Shown: piece after piece, positions 55,780 to 64,000 of the stretch | Position numbering within the stretch: position 1 is the stretch's first letter | How the letters are laid out: every line of letters begins with the position of its first letter | NCBI GenBank assembly: GCA_033807775.1 | Contig: CM066327.1 | Location: 90,046,295 to 90,110,294, forward strand | Direction: 5' to 3' | Source of the DNA: Saussurea involucrata | Lineage: Eukaryota > Streptophyta > Magnoliopsida > Asterales > Asteraceae | Length of the DNA stretch: 64,000 nucleotides | The notes under the pieces: generated by a model | Database searches by the model: none | Told to the model about the DNA's origin: nothing | What the model saw: only the letters and a program-made list of their open reading frames with translations | Program-made: the position numbers and the translations under genes

Positions 55780-58700
55780 GTGATTGTCTTACAGAAGCGG
55801 TTTGTGCCAATTTGGTATCTTGACTCCGGATGCTCAAGGCACATGACTGGCGACATAAGTTTACTATCCACGTACAAAGAAACACAAGATGGTGGATCTG
55901 TAACTTTTGGAGACGACAAGAAGGGACACATCAAAGGCTATGGAGTCATAAAGAAGGAAAACGTCTCTGTATACAAAGTTGCATATGTGAATGGCCTTAA
56001 ACACAACCTACTCAGTGTAAGTCAACTCTGTGATATAGGATTCGATGTGTTATTCAAAAGAACTTTCTGCTCTCTGCAAAGTGAAGACACAGGAATGGAA
56101 CTTCTGCGAATCGAAAGAAGGGGTGATCTGAATCTGATGAATTTTTGTTCCAAGAACAAGGACAAAGTTTGCCTTGTAGCCTGCAAAAGTGAGGAAGCCT
56201 GGTTATGGCATAACAGGTTCTGTCACTTGAACTTTCACACCTTGGATAAACTGGTCAAACTTGATCTAGTTAAAGGTTTGCCTAATGTTAAATTTAATAA
56301 GGATCATTTGTGTTCTGCCTGTGAAATGGGAAAACTCAGAAGAGCTTCTCACAAAGGCAAAACAGATGTGTCTTGCACTAGGCCTCTGTACATGCTTCAT
56401 GTCGACCTCTGCGGTCCCATTGCCATACAGAGCCTAGGTGGCAAGAAATACATACTTGTCTTAATTGATGAGTATTCGCGATTCACATGGGTTGAATTTG
56501 TCCGAAAGAAATCAGATGTTCCAGTCATCTTGATTAATCTAATGAAAAGAATCCAAGTTCTTTATGAATGCAGAATACAGAAGTTAAGAAGTGACAATGG
56601 CACAGAATGTAAAAACTCTGTCATTGAAGTCTATCTTTCTACAGAAGGAATATCACAGAACTTCTCTGCCGCACGCACTCCACAGCAGAACGGCGTAGTC
56701 GAAAGAAAGAATCGAACGCTCGTGGAGGCCGCAAGAGCTATGCTATCAGCATGCGGATTACCGATGAACTTTTGGGCAGAAGCGATTTCTACCGCTTGTT
56801 ATACACAGAACCGTTCAACCATTGTGAAAAGACACCTCAAGACTCCTTACGAATTGATCAACAAAAGGCGGCCAAACATCAAATTTTTCCATGTGTTCGG
56901 ATGTAAATGCTTTGTTTTAAACGACAGAGATTCCAGAGGAAAGTTTGAGGTAAAAGCTGACGAAGGCAAATTCATTGGATACTCTGCAACTTCCAAAGCC
57001 TACAGAGCATTCCTTACAAGGTCTCGCAAAATCGTAGAAAGCATCAATGTTTCTTTTGATGATTCATTCCATAAGACTTCTGAGCAAATCAGTTCAGAAC
57101 TCGGACTTAAAAGGGAAACCTCTGGCATCTCGCAAACGAAAGAAGACTTAAATCTTCTAATTTTAGAGATGTTCCACGACGACATTGATCCCTCTGTTGG
57201 AACAAACAGAGCTTCTGAAGAACCATCTTCCATCGGTCAAAATCCTACAGGTATGACTCTAACTGGTCCAAATAATGCTTCATCTTCTTCTATAAATACT
57301 ACAGATGCAAATGCCGAGGTAGAGACCGCAGAAGATGAAACAACGAGGAAAACGACCACAGAAGCTGCTGAAAATCAAACTTCACAATCCACAGAGGAAC
57401 CAATTACAGAGGATATAGAGGACCAAGTCTATACGTCTTCAGAGGAACAAACTCCACCACCTCTCATACCAATCATTCCACAAGCTGTAGGATCAACTAC
57501 AAAGGCACGCACTACTACAGAGGCTATACAAGAAGAAGAACAACAACAACAACAACAAGAAGCCTCTGAAGAAAGATTCGATGACATTGGTGACCACCTT
57601 CCACGCACAACTAAGTGGACAAAAAGCCATCCTCCAAGCCAAATAATCGGCGAACCTTCTGACACAGTAAAAACCAGATCTGCCACTGCTAATTTTTGTT
57701 TCTTTACAAATTTTATCAGTATGATAGAACCAAAGAAGATTTCTGAAGCCCTAGATGACCCAAACTGGGTAGACGCCATGCAAGAAGAACTTCTGCAATT
57801 TGAGCGTAACAGAGTATGGACTTTAGTACCTCTGCCACGAGGGGAACAGGCCATTGGGACTAAGTGGGTCTACAGAAATAAGACGGATGAAGATGGAGTG
57901 GTCATCAGAAACAAAGCACGATTAGTGGCCAAGGGATATAGACAAGAAGAAGGCATAGACTACGATGAGACTTTTGCCCCTGTCGCACGGCTCGAAGCAA
58001 TAAGAATATTCTTAGCCTTCGCAGCCCACAGAGGATTTAAAGTTTATCGGATGGACGTAAAATCAGCTTTTCTCAACGGTGAAATCCAAGAAGAGGTTTA
58101 CGTAAATCAGCCACCAGGGTTTGAAAGCTCAATGTTCCCAAGGCATGTATACTACCTTGAAAAGGCTCTGTACGGACTGAAACAGGCTCCAAGAGCATGG
58201 TACGAACGACTTTCTACCTTTCTTCTAGTCAATGGCTACGACAGAGGTACAACAGATACAACCTTATTCTATAAACGTAAAAACAGTGAAATAATGCTAG
58301 TACAAATCTACGTGGACAACATAATTTTTGGGTCTACTAATACAGAAGAGTGCAAAAGTTTTGAAAAACTCATGCAGAGTGAGTTTGAGATGAGTATGAT
58401 GGGAGAATTAACATTCTTCCTAGGACTCCAAATCAAACAACCATCAGAAGGAATTTTTATAAATCAGGCCAAATATGTCTCTGACATTCTTTCTAAGTAT
58501 AGCCTCTCTGATACCTCTGCAATGAAAACTCCAATGGCCACTGGAAATAAGTTATTCTTAGATCCAGATGGCATCTCTGTAGAATGCACTCTTTACAAAG
58601 GCATGATTGGATCTCTATTATACTTAACTGCAAGCAGACCTGACATTATGCATGCCACATGTCTTTGTGCACGTTATCAAGATAATCCTAAGAAATCACA

Positions 58701-59253
58701 TTATGATGTTGTAAAGAGAATCTTTAGATACCTAAAGGGGACCAAAAGTCTTGGTCTCTGGTATCCACAGAACTCTGGTTTTTGTCTTAAAGCCTATACA
58801 GATTCAGACTATGGAGGATGCATGCTCGACAGAAAGAGTACCTCTGGGAGTTGTCAATTCCTAGGTGGTAAACTAGTCAGTTGGACCTCCAAAAAGCAGA
58901 ATTGTGTCTCAACATCTACGGCAGAAGCTGAATACGTTGCTGCTGCTAGCTGTTGTTCTCAGGTTCTGTGGATGAAGACTCAGCTAAAAGACTACGGCCA
59001 CATCCTACTCAAGATACCCATCTTCTGTGATTCCAAAAGTGCCATTGCCATCTCTGCCAATCCAGTGCAACATTCAAAAACCAAGCATATCGATATAAGG
59101 TACCACTTCTTGAAACATCATGTTGAATACGGTACAATCGATATGCATTTCGTGCCCACAGAATATCAACTCGCGGACTTATTCACCAAAGCTTTAGATG
59201 AGAAAAGATTCAATTTCTTGGTGGGTAAATTAGGAATGATCAATATGACGTGA
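55780..59253 (+). CDS. Sirevirus pol: protease, integrase, reverse transcriptase, RNase H (RT active site YVDN)
   Basis: The frame is open for 1157 codons from 55,780. The first codon here is GTG and no ATG precedes it in frame, so translation must come from upstream by readthrough or shift. Protease: WYLDSGCSRHMTG at residues about 13-25. Pre-integrase: WLWHNRFCHLNFHTLDKLVK. Integrase: LHVDLCGP, LRSDNGTEC and GVVERKNRTLVE, with the D, D and E in place. Reverse transcriptase: RLVAKGYRQEEG, YRMDVKSAFLNGEI and LYGLKQAPRAWYERL. The catalytic box is IYVDNIIFG, with Asn at residue 847 where Asp is required. RNase H: AYTDSDYGG, STSTAEAEYVAA and KTKHIDIRYHFLK. Otherwise of normal length and intact. 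Confidence 0.9.
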   Translation: MIVLQKRFVPIWYLDSGCSRHMTGDISLLSTYKETQDGGSVTFGDDKKGHIKGYGVIKKENVSVYKVAYVNGLKHNLLSVSQLCDIGFDVLFKRTFCSLQSEDTGMELLRIERRGDLNLMNFCSKNKDKVCLVACKSEEAWLWHNRFCHLNFHTLDKLVKLDLVKGLPNVKFNKDHLCSACEMGKLRRASHKGKTDVSCTRPLYMLHVDLCGPIAIQSLGGKKYILVLIDEYSRFTWVEFVRKKSDVPVILINLMKRIQVLYECRIQKLRSDNGTECKNSVIEVYLSTEGISQNFSAARTPQQNGVVERKNRTLVEAARAMLSACGLPMNFWAEAISTACYTQNRSTIVKRHLKTPYELINKRRPNIKFFHVFGCKCFVLNDRDSRGKFEVKADEGKFIGYSATSKAYRAFLTRSRKIVESINVSFDDSFHKTSEQISSELGLKRETSGISQTKEDLNLLILEMFHDDIDPSVGTNRASEEPSSIGQNPTGMTLTGPNNASSSSINTTDANAEVETAEDETTRKTTTEAAENQTSQSTEEPITEDIEDQVYTSSEEQTPPPLIPIIPQAVGSTTKARTTTEAIQEEEQQQQQQEASEERFDDIGDHLPRTTKWTKSHPPSQIIGEPSDTVKTRSATANFCFFTNFISMIEPKKISEALDDPNWVDAMQEELLQFERNRVWTLVPLPRGEQAIGTKWVYRNKTDEDGVVIRNKARLVAKGYRQEEGIDYDETFAPVARLEAIRIFLAFAAHRGFKVYRMDVKSAFLNGEIQEEVYVNQPPGFESSMFPRHVYYLEKALYGLKQAPRAWYERLSTFLLVNGYDRGTTDTTLFYKRKNSEIMLVQIYVDNIIFGSTNTEECKSFEKLMQSEFEMSMMGELTFFLGLQIKQPSEGIFINQAKYVSDILSKYSLSDTSAMKTPMATGNKLFLDPDGISVECTLYKGMIGSLLYLTASRPDIMHATCLCARYQDNPKKSHYDVVKRIFRYLKGTKSLGLWYPQNSGFCLKAYTDSDYGGCMLDRKSTSGSCQFLGGKLVSWTSKKQNCVSTSTAEAEYVAAASCCSQVLWMKTQLKDYGHILLKIPIFCDSKSAIAISANPVQHSKTKHIDIRYHFLKHHVEYGTIDMHFVPTEYQLADLFTKALDEKRFNFLVGKLGMINMT

Positions 59254-60560
59254 AAATCCTCTGTAAGTATAGCTTATCTTCTGTAAATATGTGTATAAAT
59301 ATATTGCTTTATTTTATTACCTTGATTGATTTCTTTCTGTATGTAAATTCTCAATCTTAATAGTTCTTGATAATCACAGAGCTTCTGTGGGTCTGCTCAG
59401 ATCCTCTGACGACCCCTACAGAACCTCTGGAAAACATGACCTATGTTCTATGCAAAACTTATCATTCCTTGATCCAAGCATAGGTCAAGGGGGAGCAAAA
59501 GGAAATTACTTGATCTACAGAGGTGATTAGATCAAGGGGGAGAAAAAAGGGACCCTGAAATGATCTACAGAGGTAAATCTTTCAAGGGGGAGCCAAAGAA
59601 GAGTGTCGATGAATCTATATCAACAGAAGTCAGACATCACTGCCGAGAAAAGGAGAACCAAAAGGTATGTCTCTCGTACAAAAGATTTTTGAAAATAGTT
59701 TTCTAGGACACAAATTGTCAAATATGTCCTAAAAATACTGTGATTAACATGTCAAAAATCAAAAGATCAAAAAGTTTCATAAAATTCGAGTTATGAGAAA
59801 TTTAAGGTCATAGAGCTTCTACTGAGCTCAACAGAGGTTCTGCAAGAAATATGCTCTGTGATCGCAAATTTAGCCTCTATCGATCTTTTGGAATGCTATC
59901 TCGGAAACCGAATACACACACCATGACCTTCTCGAACAAAACTTTTTTAAATAACAGTTTTCTCGGACACCAACTTTCAAATATGTCCGAAAAACATCTC
60001 TTAAAGCAGATCAAAAATTGGATGATCAAAAAGTTTAATAGAATTTTAGTTATGAGATTTTTTCCCTCACAGAGCTTCTGCTGGCCCTGACAGAGCTTCT
60101 GCAAGTTCCAACAGAGCCACAAAACCTCAGAGTAAAAATTCTTCACTAAAATCCTATCGATCCTCTCCAATGCCTTTACAAATGTTTTGGTTAAAGAAGA
60201 ACCTACAGAGTCATGATAACAGTGAGATATGAGGCATGAACTTCAAGTTTTTCAAAATCACAGAGCTTCTGTAAACCACAGAGATTCTGTCAATCTGCAA
60301 CTTGGGCATTTCTGTAATAATAACGATTACTTTTACTGAGAGTGAAATTCATATGGCTAAGAACAACCCCACGCGCCTAGCATTAATAGTCCGCGCACGA
60401 CGTCCTGTCATCCTCTGACATGGCCTACGTGTCTCTTTTTCATTGGGCGTACATGGAACATTTTCTATGGAAAGTTGAACCCGCCGTTCTAACTCGAGTA
60501 CGGATTCCAAATATTTATCCATTGCCATATATTTTACTCTTTCGAATTCTACCATTTTAC
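59254..60560 (+). other. Inter-ORF region of the sirevirus with three PPT-like tracts and a duplication
   Basis: AAGGGGGAG occurs at about 59,488, 59,533 and 59,585, the sirevirus trait of repeated polypurine signatures. A diverged tandem duplication of about 259 bases has matching starts at 59,697 and 59,956: AGTTTTCT-GGACAC, then CAAATATGTCC, then AAGTTT-ATA-AATT, then TATGAGA. CAGAGCTTCTG recurs after each unit. No gene of its own. Confidence 0.7.
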
Positions 60561-60565
60561 ACGCA

Positions 60566-60573
60566 TATAAAAC
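60566..60573 (+). promoter_or_regulatory. TATA-like box 100 bases before the third ORF
   Basis: TATAAAAC at 60,566-60,573 precedes the ATG at 60,666. A CATTGG (reverse CCAATG) box lies at about 60,442, and ACGT-core motifs (GCACGACGTCC, CCTACGTGTC) lie near 60,396-60,432. The leader between is CT-rich. This looks like a plant promoter placed inside the element. It is not tested. Confidence 0.4.
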
Positions 60574-60665
60574 CCAAGCTTACCTTCTCATAAACCTTTA
60601 CAAACTCTCATTCTTCTCCGGCGAAACCCTGCAAAAGCTTGCAAGAATCCTATTCTTCTTACCAA

Positions 60666-63149
60666 ATGGCTTCATCTTCTCAAGTTATCTCCCCTGCACA
60701 CTCTCCGGCGAACTCACCAGAACATTCACCTGCTCATTCGGAACATTCAGAAAACCCCCATCTCGCCAAAAATATTGAACAAGAAGATTTCGGCGACACA
60801 ACTGAGTTTGCTCCGACCACACATCTTCAAAACTTTATAGCAAAGGATCATTTCGAAAAGGTATTGCCAATCAAATCAAACAATTGCTACTTGGTCCCCT
60901 CACCCACTGCTTTCGGCGAAGCCCATGCCCTTCTTCTAAACATCATCGAAAATCATGTCCTCTTCCCTTTACTTTCAAGAACCCCAAACAAAATACCTGT
61001 TAGGTATTTGAACCAGTTTTGGCAAAGTTGCCGATATGATAAAGATGATTCTCTTATCAAAGGGTACATCTCCAAGCCTGACAAATCTGAGCATTTGGAA
61101 ATCAAGTTTAATAGAACAATGTTCTCACTTGAGTTCAACCTACCAACAAGGGGTCTTCTTGGACTGAAGAGATATGCAGAACAACCAACAGACGACGAGC
61201 TCTGTCGTTTTGTAGAAATGCTTGGGTACAACACCCAACTTAGGAAGAGAAATGACTTCCGCAGAGGCAGACTACCACCTCTGTGGAACACCTTGTTTTC
61301 AATCCTCAACAGATGCCTTACAGGGAAGATAGGCAGCATTGACCAGAGCTCGCATCAGATCTTAACCATCATGTATGGGGTCTACTACGATCTCCCACAC
61401 GATTACTCGACCATCATGATGCAGGAGATAATCAATACGATCGACAGAAAGAACAACACCAGAAGGGTAAAAGAGAACGATCCTAAGTTTCTACCACCTC
61501 TGCAATTCCAAAGGATATTGGGAGTCCTGTTCGAACCTCTGTTGATGATACAGAACTGGCCAATGGAAGGGCCGACTCCCAAACAGTTCCCAATGAACAA
61601 AAACATCCCCACCGATCATATAGATGACTACTCCCACTGCAGACCTCTGTCAAAGAAGCTTCTGAAATATGCCACGAACAAAACCCTTAAGTTAGAGTAT
61701 ATACGCGATCACAGGACTCCAAAACCGAGCCCTGTGACACCCCCGCGTTTAGGTGTCCCCCTAGGAACAATGGTTGTAGAACCCCTCTCTACAGAAGCGA
61801 AGAAGCAGAAACTAGCAAAACACTTGGCAATCCAACTTAGTTTTATGGCCAAACGTGACGAGCTCATGTTAAAGAAGTCTTCTTCGAAAACCTCTGCCTC
61901 TACCCCAAAGACAAAGAGGAGGAAAACTGCAGAAGGCACCTCCACAAGCGCTGCAGAAGATCAACCTTCACCTCCTCATGCCACAGAAATTGGCTCCGCT
62001 GCTCCTCCCTCTTCTCCAGAACAGAAGAAGAAAAGAAAATCGAAAACCACAGAGGAAGGGGCACCAAAACCAAAAAGGAGGAAGACCAAAAAGAAGCTTG
62101 ATAAATTGGTTACCATTGCAGAAGAGGAAACTGCAGAAGAAGGAACTGCAGAAGAAGAGGTCGCAGAAACCCGGGTCGAAGAAACTGCAGAAGAAGAAGT
62201 TGCAGAAGAGGGATATCAATCACCTTATCAATCCCCAGATCGATTCGCTCATCAAAGAAACTTAAACGAATTTCTTCAACACCCTGACTTTGCTAACACC
62301 CTAAATACAGCTGGGTGGAATGCACCACCACTTGACCACCACACCATAGAAGAACAAGACTTCTCTATCTCTGGCATTAACACCAATCTGCAAGAAGATG
62401 ATCAAACCCCCAGAGATCAACCATCTGAAACCCCTAACATTCTACAGAATCCCTTCATCCAACAGGGACTGGACGTCCACAGAAGGAGTCCAAGCCAAGC
62501 TTCAGAAGAAGGAATAGAAGAAATCGACTTGTCAGATGTTGAAACTAGGGAAAGGCATAGGCTACAAGCAGAAGATCTGTGGAACAGAGATGAGGTTAAA
62601 AAGGCCTTAGATAGAATGGGAGAAAAAGAAAAATGGACAGAAAAAGATGCCGTAGAAGTAGAAGGCACACAACCCTCACCCCCTCCCAGTGCAACCCACA
62701 CTTCTAACACTGCAGGTCTAGCTGCAGAAGGTGTTATTGAACAAGAGCAACACAGCTCGATCCAAACCCAACCCATCCAGCCAGAGGTCACTCTTTCGAC
62801 TTCTGCGCCCACAAAAACCGGGGAATCCATTCCTAGGGAGTCTCCTCAGAGAGACTCACCTATAGTTCGTGATCAATCGCCCCAGATCACACTAGAACAC
62901 CAAACAGAGGAATTTGTTTCCTCTGCCACACACAAAATAGGGCCAAAACTTCTTTCTAAGAGAAGTAGTGAGCACAAAGACGAAGAGACTCTAGACAAGT
63001 CTCCAAGTCAACAGAAGAACATTCCGATACCCACCTCTGGAGTGGATTTGGACACTGTTCTTCCCAGAACTTCTGTAGAGATCGAAACTCAGGTTTCTTC
63101 TCGAAGATCAGATGGAAATCCTTCCACCCCAACGTACAAACAAGGGTGA
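60666..63149 (+). CDS. Third ORF of the sirevirus (unknown function, not env-like by sequence)
   Basis: From the ATG at 60,666 (MASSSQVISPAHSP) the frame has 827 codons. Residues about 50-330 look folded: FWQSCRYDKDDSLIKGYISK, FNLPTRGLLGLKRYAEQPTD, PPLWNTLFSILNRCLTGKIG. The remainder is low-complexity, rich in Glu, Pro, Ser and Thr, with basic clusters KTKRRK, QKKKRKSK and KPKRRKTKKK that look like nuclear localisation signals. I see no signal peptide and no membrane segment, against an envelope role. Related long ORFs occur downstream of pol in plant Copia elements and are usually left uncharacterised. The TGA at 63,147-63,149 is followed by an open -1 frame to the window edge. Confidence 0.65.
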   Translation: MASSSQVISPAHSPANSPEHSPAHSEHSENPHLAKNIEQEDFGDTTEFAPTTHLQNFIAKDHFEKVLPIKSNNCYLVPSPTAFGEAHALLLNIIENHVLFPLLSRTPNKIPVRYLNQFWQSCRYDKDDSLIKGYISKPDKSEHLEIKFNRTMFSLEFNLPTRGLLGLKRYAEQPTDDELCRFVEMLGYNTQLRKRNDFRRGRLPPLWNTLFSILNRCLTGKIGSIDQSSHQILTIMYGVYYDLPHDYSTIMMQEIINTIDRKNNTRRVKENDPKFLPPLQFQRILGVLFEPLLMIQNWPMEGPTPKQFPMNKNIPTDHIDDYSHCRPLSKKLLKYATNKTLKLEYIRDHRTPKPSPVTPPRLGVPLGTMVVEPLSTEAKKQKLAKHLAIQLSFMAKRDELMLKKSSSKTSASTPKTKRRKTAEGTSTSAAEDQPSPPHATEIGSAAPPSSPEQKKKRKSKTTEEGAPKPKRRKTKKKLDKLVTIAEEETAEEGTAEEEVAETRVEETAEEEVAEEGYQSPYQSPDRFAHQRNLNEFLQHPDFANTLNTAGWNAPPLDHHTIEEQDFSISGINTNLQEDDQTPRDQPSETPNILQNPFIQQGLDVHRRSPSQASEEGIEEIDLSDVETRERHRLQAEDLWNRDEVKKALDRMGEKEKWTEKDAVEVEGTQPSPPPSATHTSNTAGLAAEGVIEQEQHSSIQTQPIQPEVTLSTSAPTKTGESIPRESPQRDSPIVRDQSPQITLEHQTEEFVSSATHKIGPKLLSKRSSEHKDEETLDKSPSQQKNIPIPTSGVDLDTVLPRTSVEIETQVSSRRSDGNPSTPTYKQG

Positions 63150-64000
63150 ACGAAGGTGTCCCAGGAACAGGGACTCACTCTGGAGAAGGGGTTGTTCCTC
63201 CAGAGGTTACACCAGGGACACAAGTATCAAGGGATGAGTTCCAAACCCTTGTCACCTCTGTGAACCAAACCATGAAAGAGTTGCAAAGCTCTTTCACATC
63301 TTTTACAGAGACAACATCAACGACCTTGCTAAATCTGAACACCAAAATGGACAATCTGTCCACAGAGGTGAAATCCGCCATCATAGAGATGAAGTCTTCT
63401 GCTCAAACAACTGCCATAACTACAGCCACTTCTGCTGCTAAAGATTTCGGAATAGTCGCAACATCTGCATTCAAGGAATCAGTCAAGCATTTCCTTGAAC
63501 AAATGAACAAGCAATCCAACAAATCAAAGGGCATTACACCTACAGATCTACAGAACGCCCTCAAACACGTACAAGAAGAGGCAATGCACAACACTACAAT
63601 GATGCAGCCAAAAAACTACATGACCAGAGCACAGCTAACAGAGCTCGGACAGAATGTCATAAACCAGGTCACAGAAGTCATCGTCTCTTTCACTACTGCA
63701 AATGCCAACTACATCAAAGAATTCAGAAAAAGCGTCGGCAGAATGCGCTTCAACACAGAGGCAGAGCTTGCAACTCTAATCGGCCTCTGTGATGATGTAT
63801 GTGAGAAGTTGATGGCCGCAGGAGCAGAACTACCAAAGAAACCCAAAGCTTCCTGTAGAGCAGAGGGTACTTCGGATAAGAGTCAGGATGACTCTGATGA
63901 TGACCATCCTGGTCCATCAGATCATCCTGAGGGGGAGAATATAAGAAAAAAGGCTACGACTAGAGGACTACAAGCTCCACCAATCGCAGCAGAACCAATC
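63141..64000 (+). CDS. C-terminal continuation of the third ORF in the -1 frame (cut by edge)
   Basis: The -1 frame is open from before the TGA at 63,147 to the last base. It reads VNEGVPGTGTHSGEGVVPPE, then DEFQTLVTSVNQTMKELQSS, a helical stretch, and later LIGLCDDVCEKLMAAGAELP and an acidic segment DDSDDDHPGPSDHPEGEN. It has no start codon near the junction. Either a decay frameshift or a programmed one joins it to the ORF above. The text shows no slippery heptamer, which favours decay. Confidence 0.55.

Larger units (their letters stand above)
51446..64000 (+). mobile_element. Sirevirus-like Copia element, pol frame open, runs off the right edge
   Basis: Order: 5' LTR (51,446-52,247), primer site, gag with two zinc knuckles, a long spacer with coiled coil, pol (protease, integrase, reverse transcriptase, RNase H), several GGGGGAG tracts, and a large third ORF. 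This is the plan of sireviruses. More than 12.5 kb is inside the window and no 3' LTR is reached. It is nested in a Gypsy LTR, itself nested in a Copia gag, so it is the youngest of the three. Its CCTCTG/CAGAGG content is unusual. Confidence 0.92.

Noticed and set aside
57429..57854. 141-codon minus frame inside pol
   Set aside because: It is a shadow of the pol frame, with Ser and Cys runs mirroring plus-strand Glu/Thr and Gln repeats.
1..64000. A novel immune, toxin or metabolic gene system
   Set aside because: All coding stretches that I could identify belong to transposable elements. No gene cluster, toxin-antitoxin or enzyme set was found.

Overview
This is plant nuclear DNA made almost entirely of nested transposable elements. 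I see no confident host gene, no tRNA or rRNA gene, and no bacterial feature. The mix of sireviruses with long gag spacers, a Tat-like Gypsy family with an antisense spliced gene, a PIF1 Helitron, a TRIM-like element and a tRNA-derived SINE points to a eudicot. Several protein phrases read like those common in Asteraceae genomes, but that placement is an inference from memory.

Left part (1-20,130). Bases 1-2533 are the 3' part of a Tat-like Gypsy element (copy A). An unassigned stretch follows, carrying a SINE with 11-bp target duplications (4462-4662). From 5172 to 20,130 a small Harbinger/Tourist-like MITE (TSD TAA) is split by two later insertions. The first is a 7-kb chimera with TRIM ends (5197-12,209, TSD CAAGA) whose interior is a non-coding Gypsy derivative. 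The second is a complete Tat-like element (copy B, 12,320-19,676, TSD GTAAA) that has gag and protease, lacks reverse transcriptase and integrase, and carries a decayed spliced gene on the opposite strand.

Middle part (20,889-42,578). A Helitron (20,889-28,109; ends A|TC...CTAG|T) keeps a PIF1 helicase C-terminus. It hosts a MULE-like element with 72-bp terminal inverted repeats and an Ulp1-protease remnant, inserted in an AT microsatellite. A minus-strand non-coding Gypsy derivative follows (28,298-42,578); its interior is homologous to that of the 5-9.6 kb chimera. One of its LTRs is interrupted by a sirevirus-derived element (29,408-35,234, TSD CTATC).

Right part (42,579-64,000). A decayed Tork-like Copia on the minus strand (42,579-46,544) is broken by a non-coding Gypsy derivative (from 46,545). 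The 3' LTR of that derivative is in turn broken by a long sirevirus-like Copia (from 51,446 to beyond the right edge) with gag, a long spacer, a full-length pol frame and a large third ORF. Its pol frame is open, but the reverse transcriptase active site reads YVDN instead of YVDD.

The observations I would check first are: a roughly tenfold excess of CCTCTG/CAGAGG hexamers across the whole right-hand sirevirus, in all three codon frames; two tandem arrays of short hairpins whose stems co-vary while their loops stay GGG or GGGTG; the PBS-to-PBS chimera inside a TRIM; a promoter-like block ahead of the sirevirus third ORF; and an array of consensus splice-donor sites in the other sirevirus leader.
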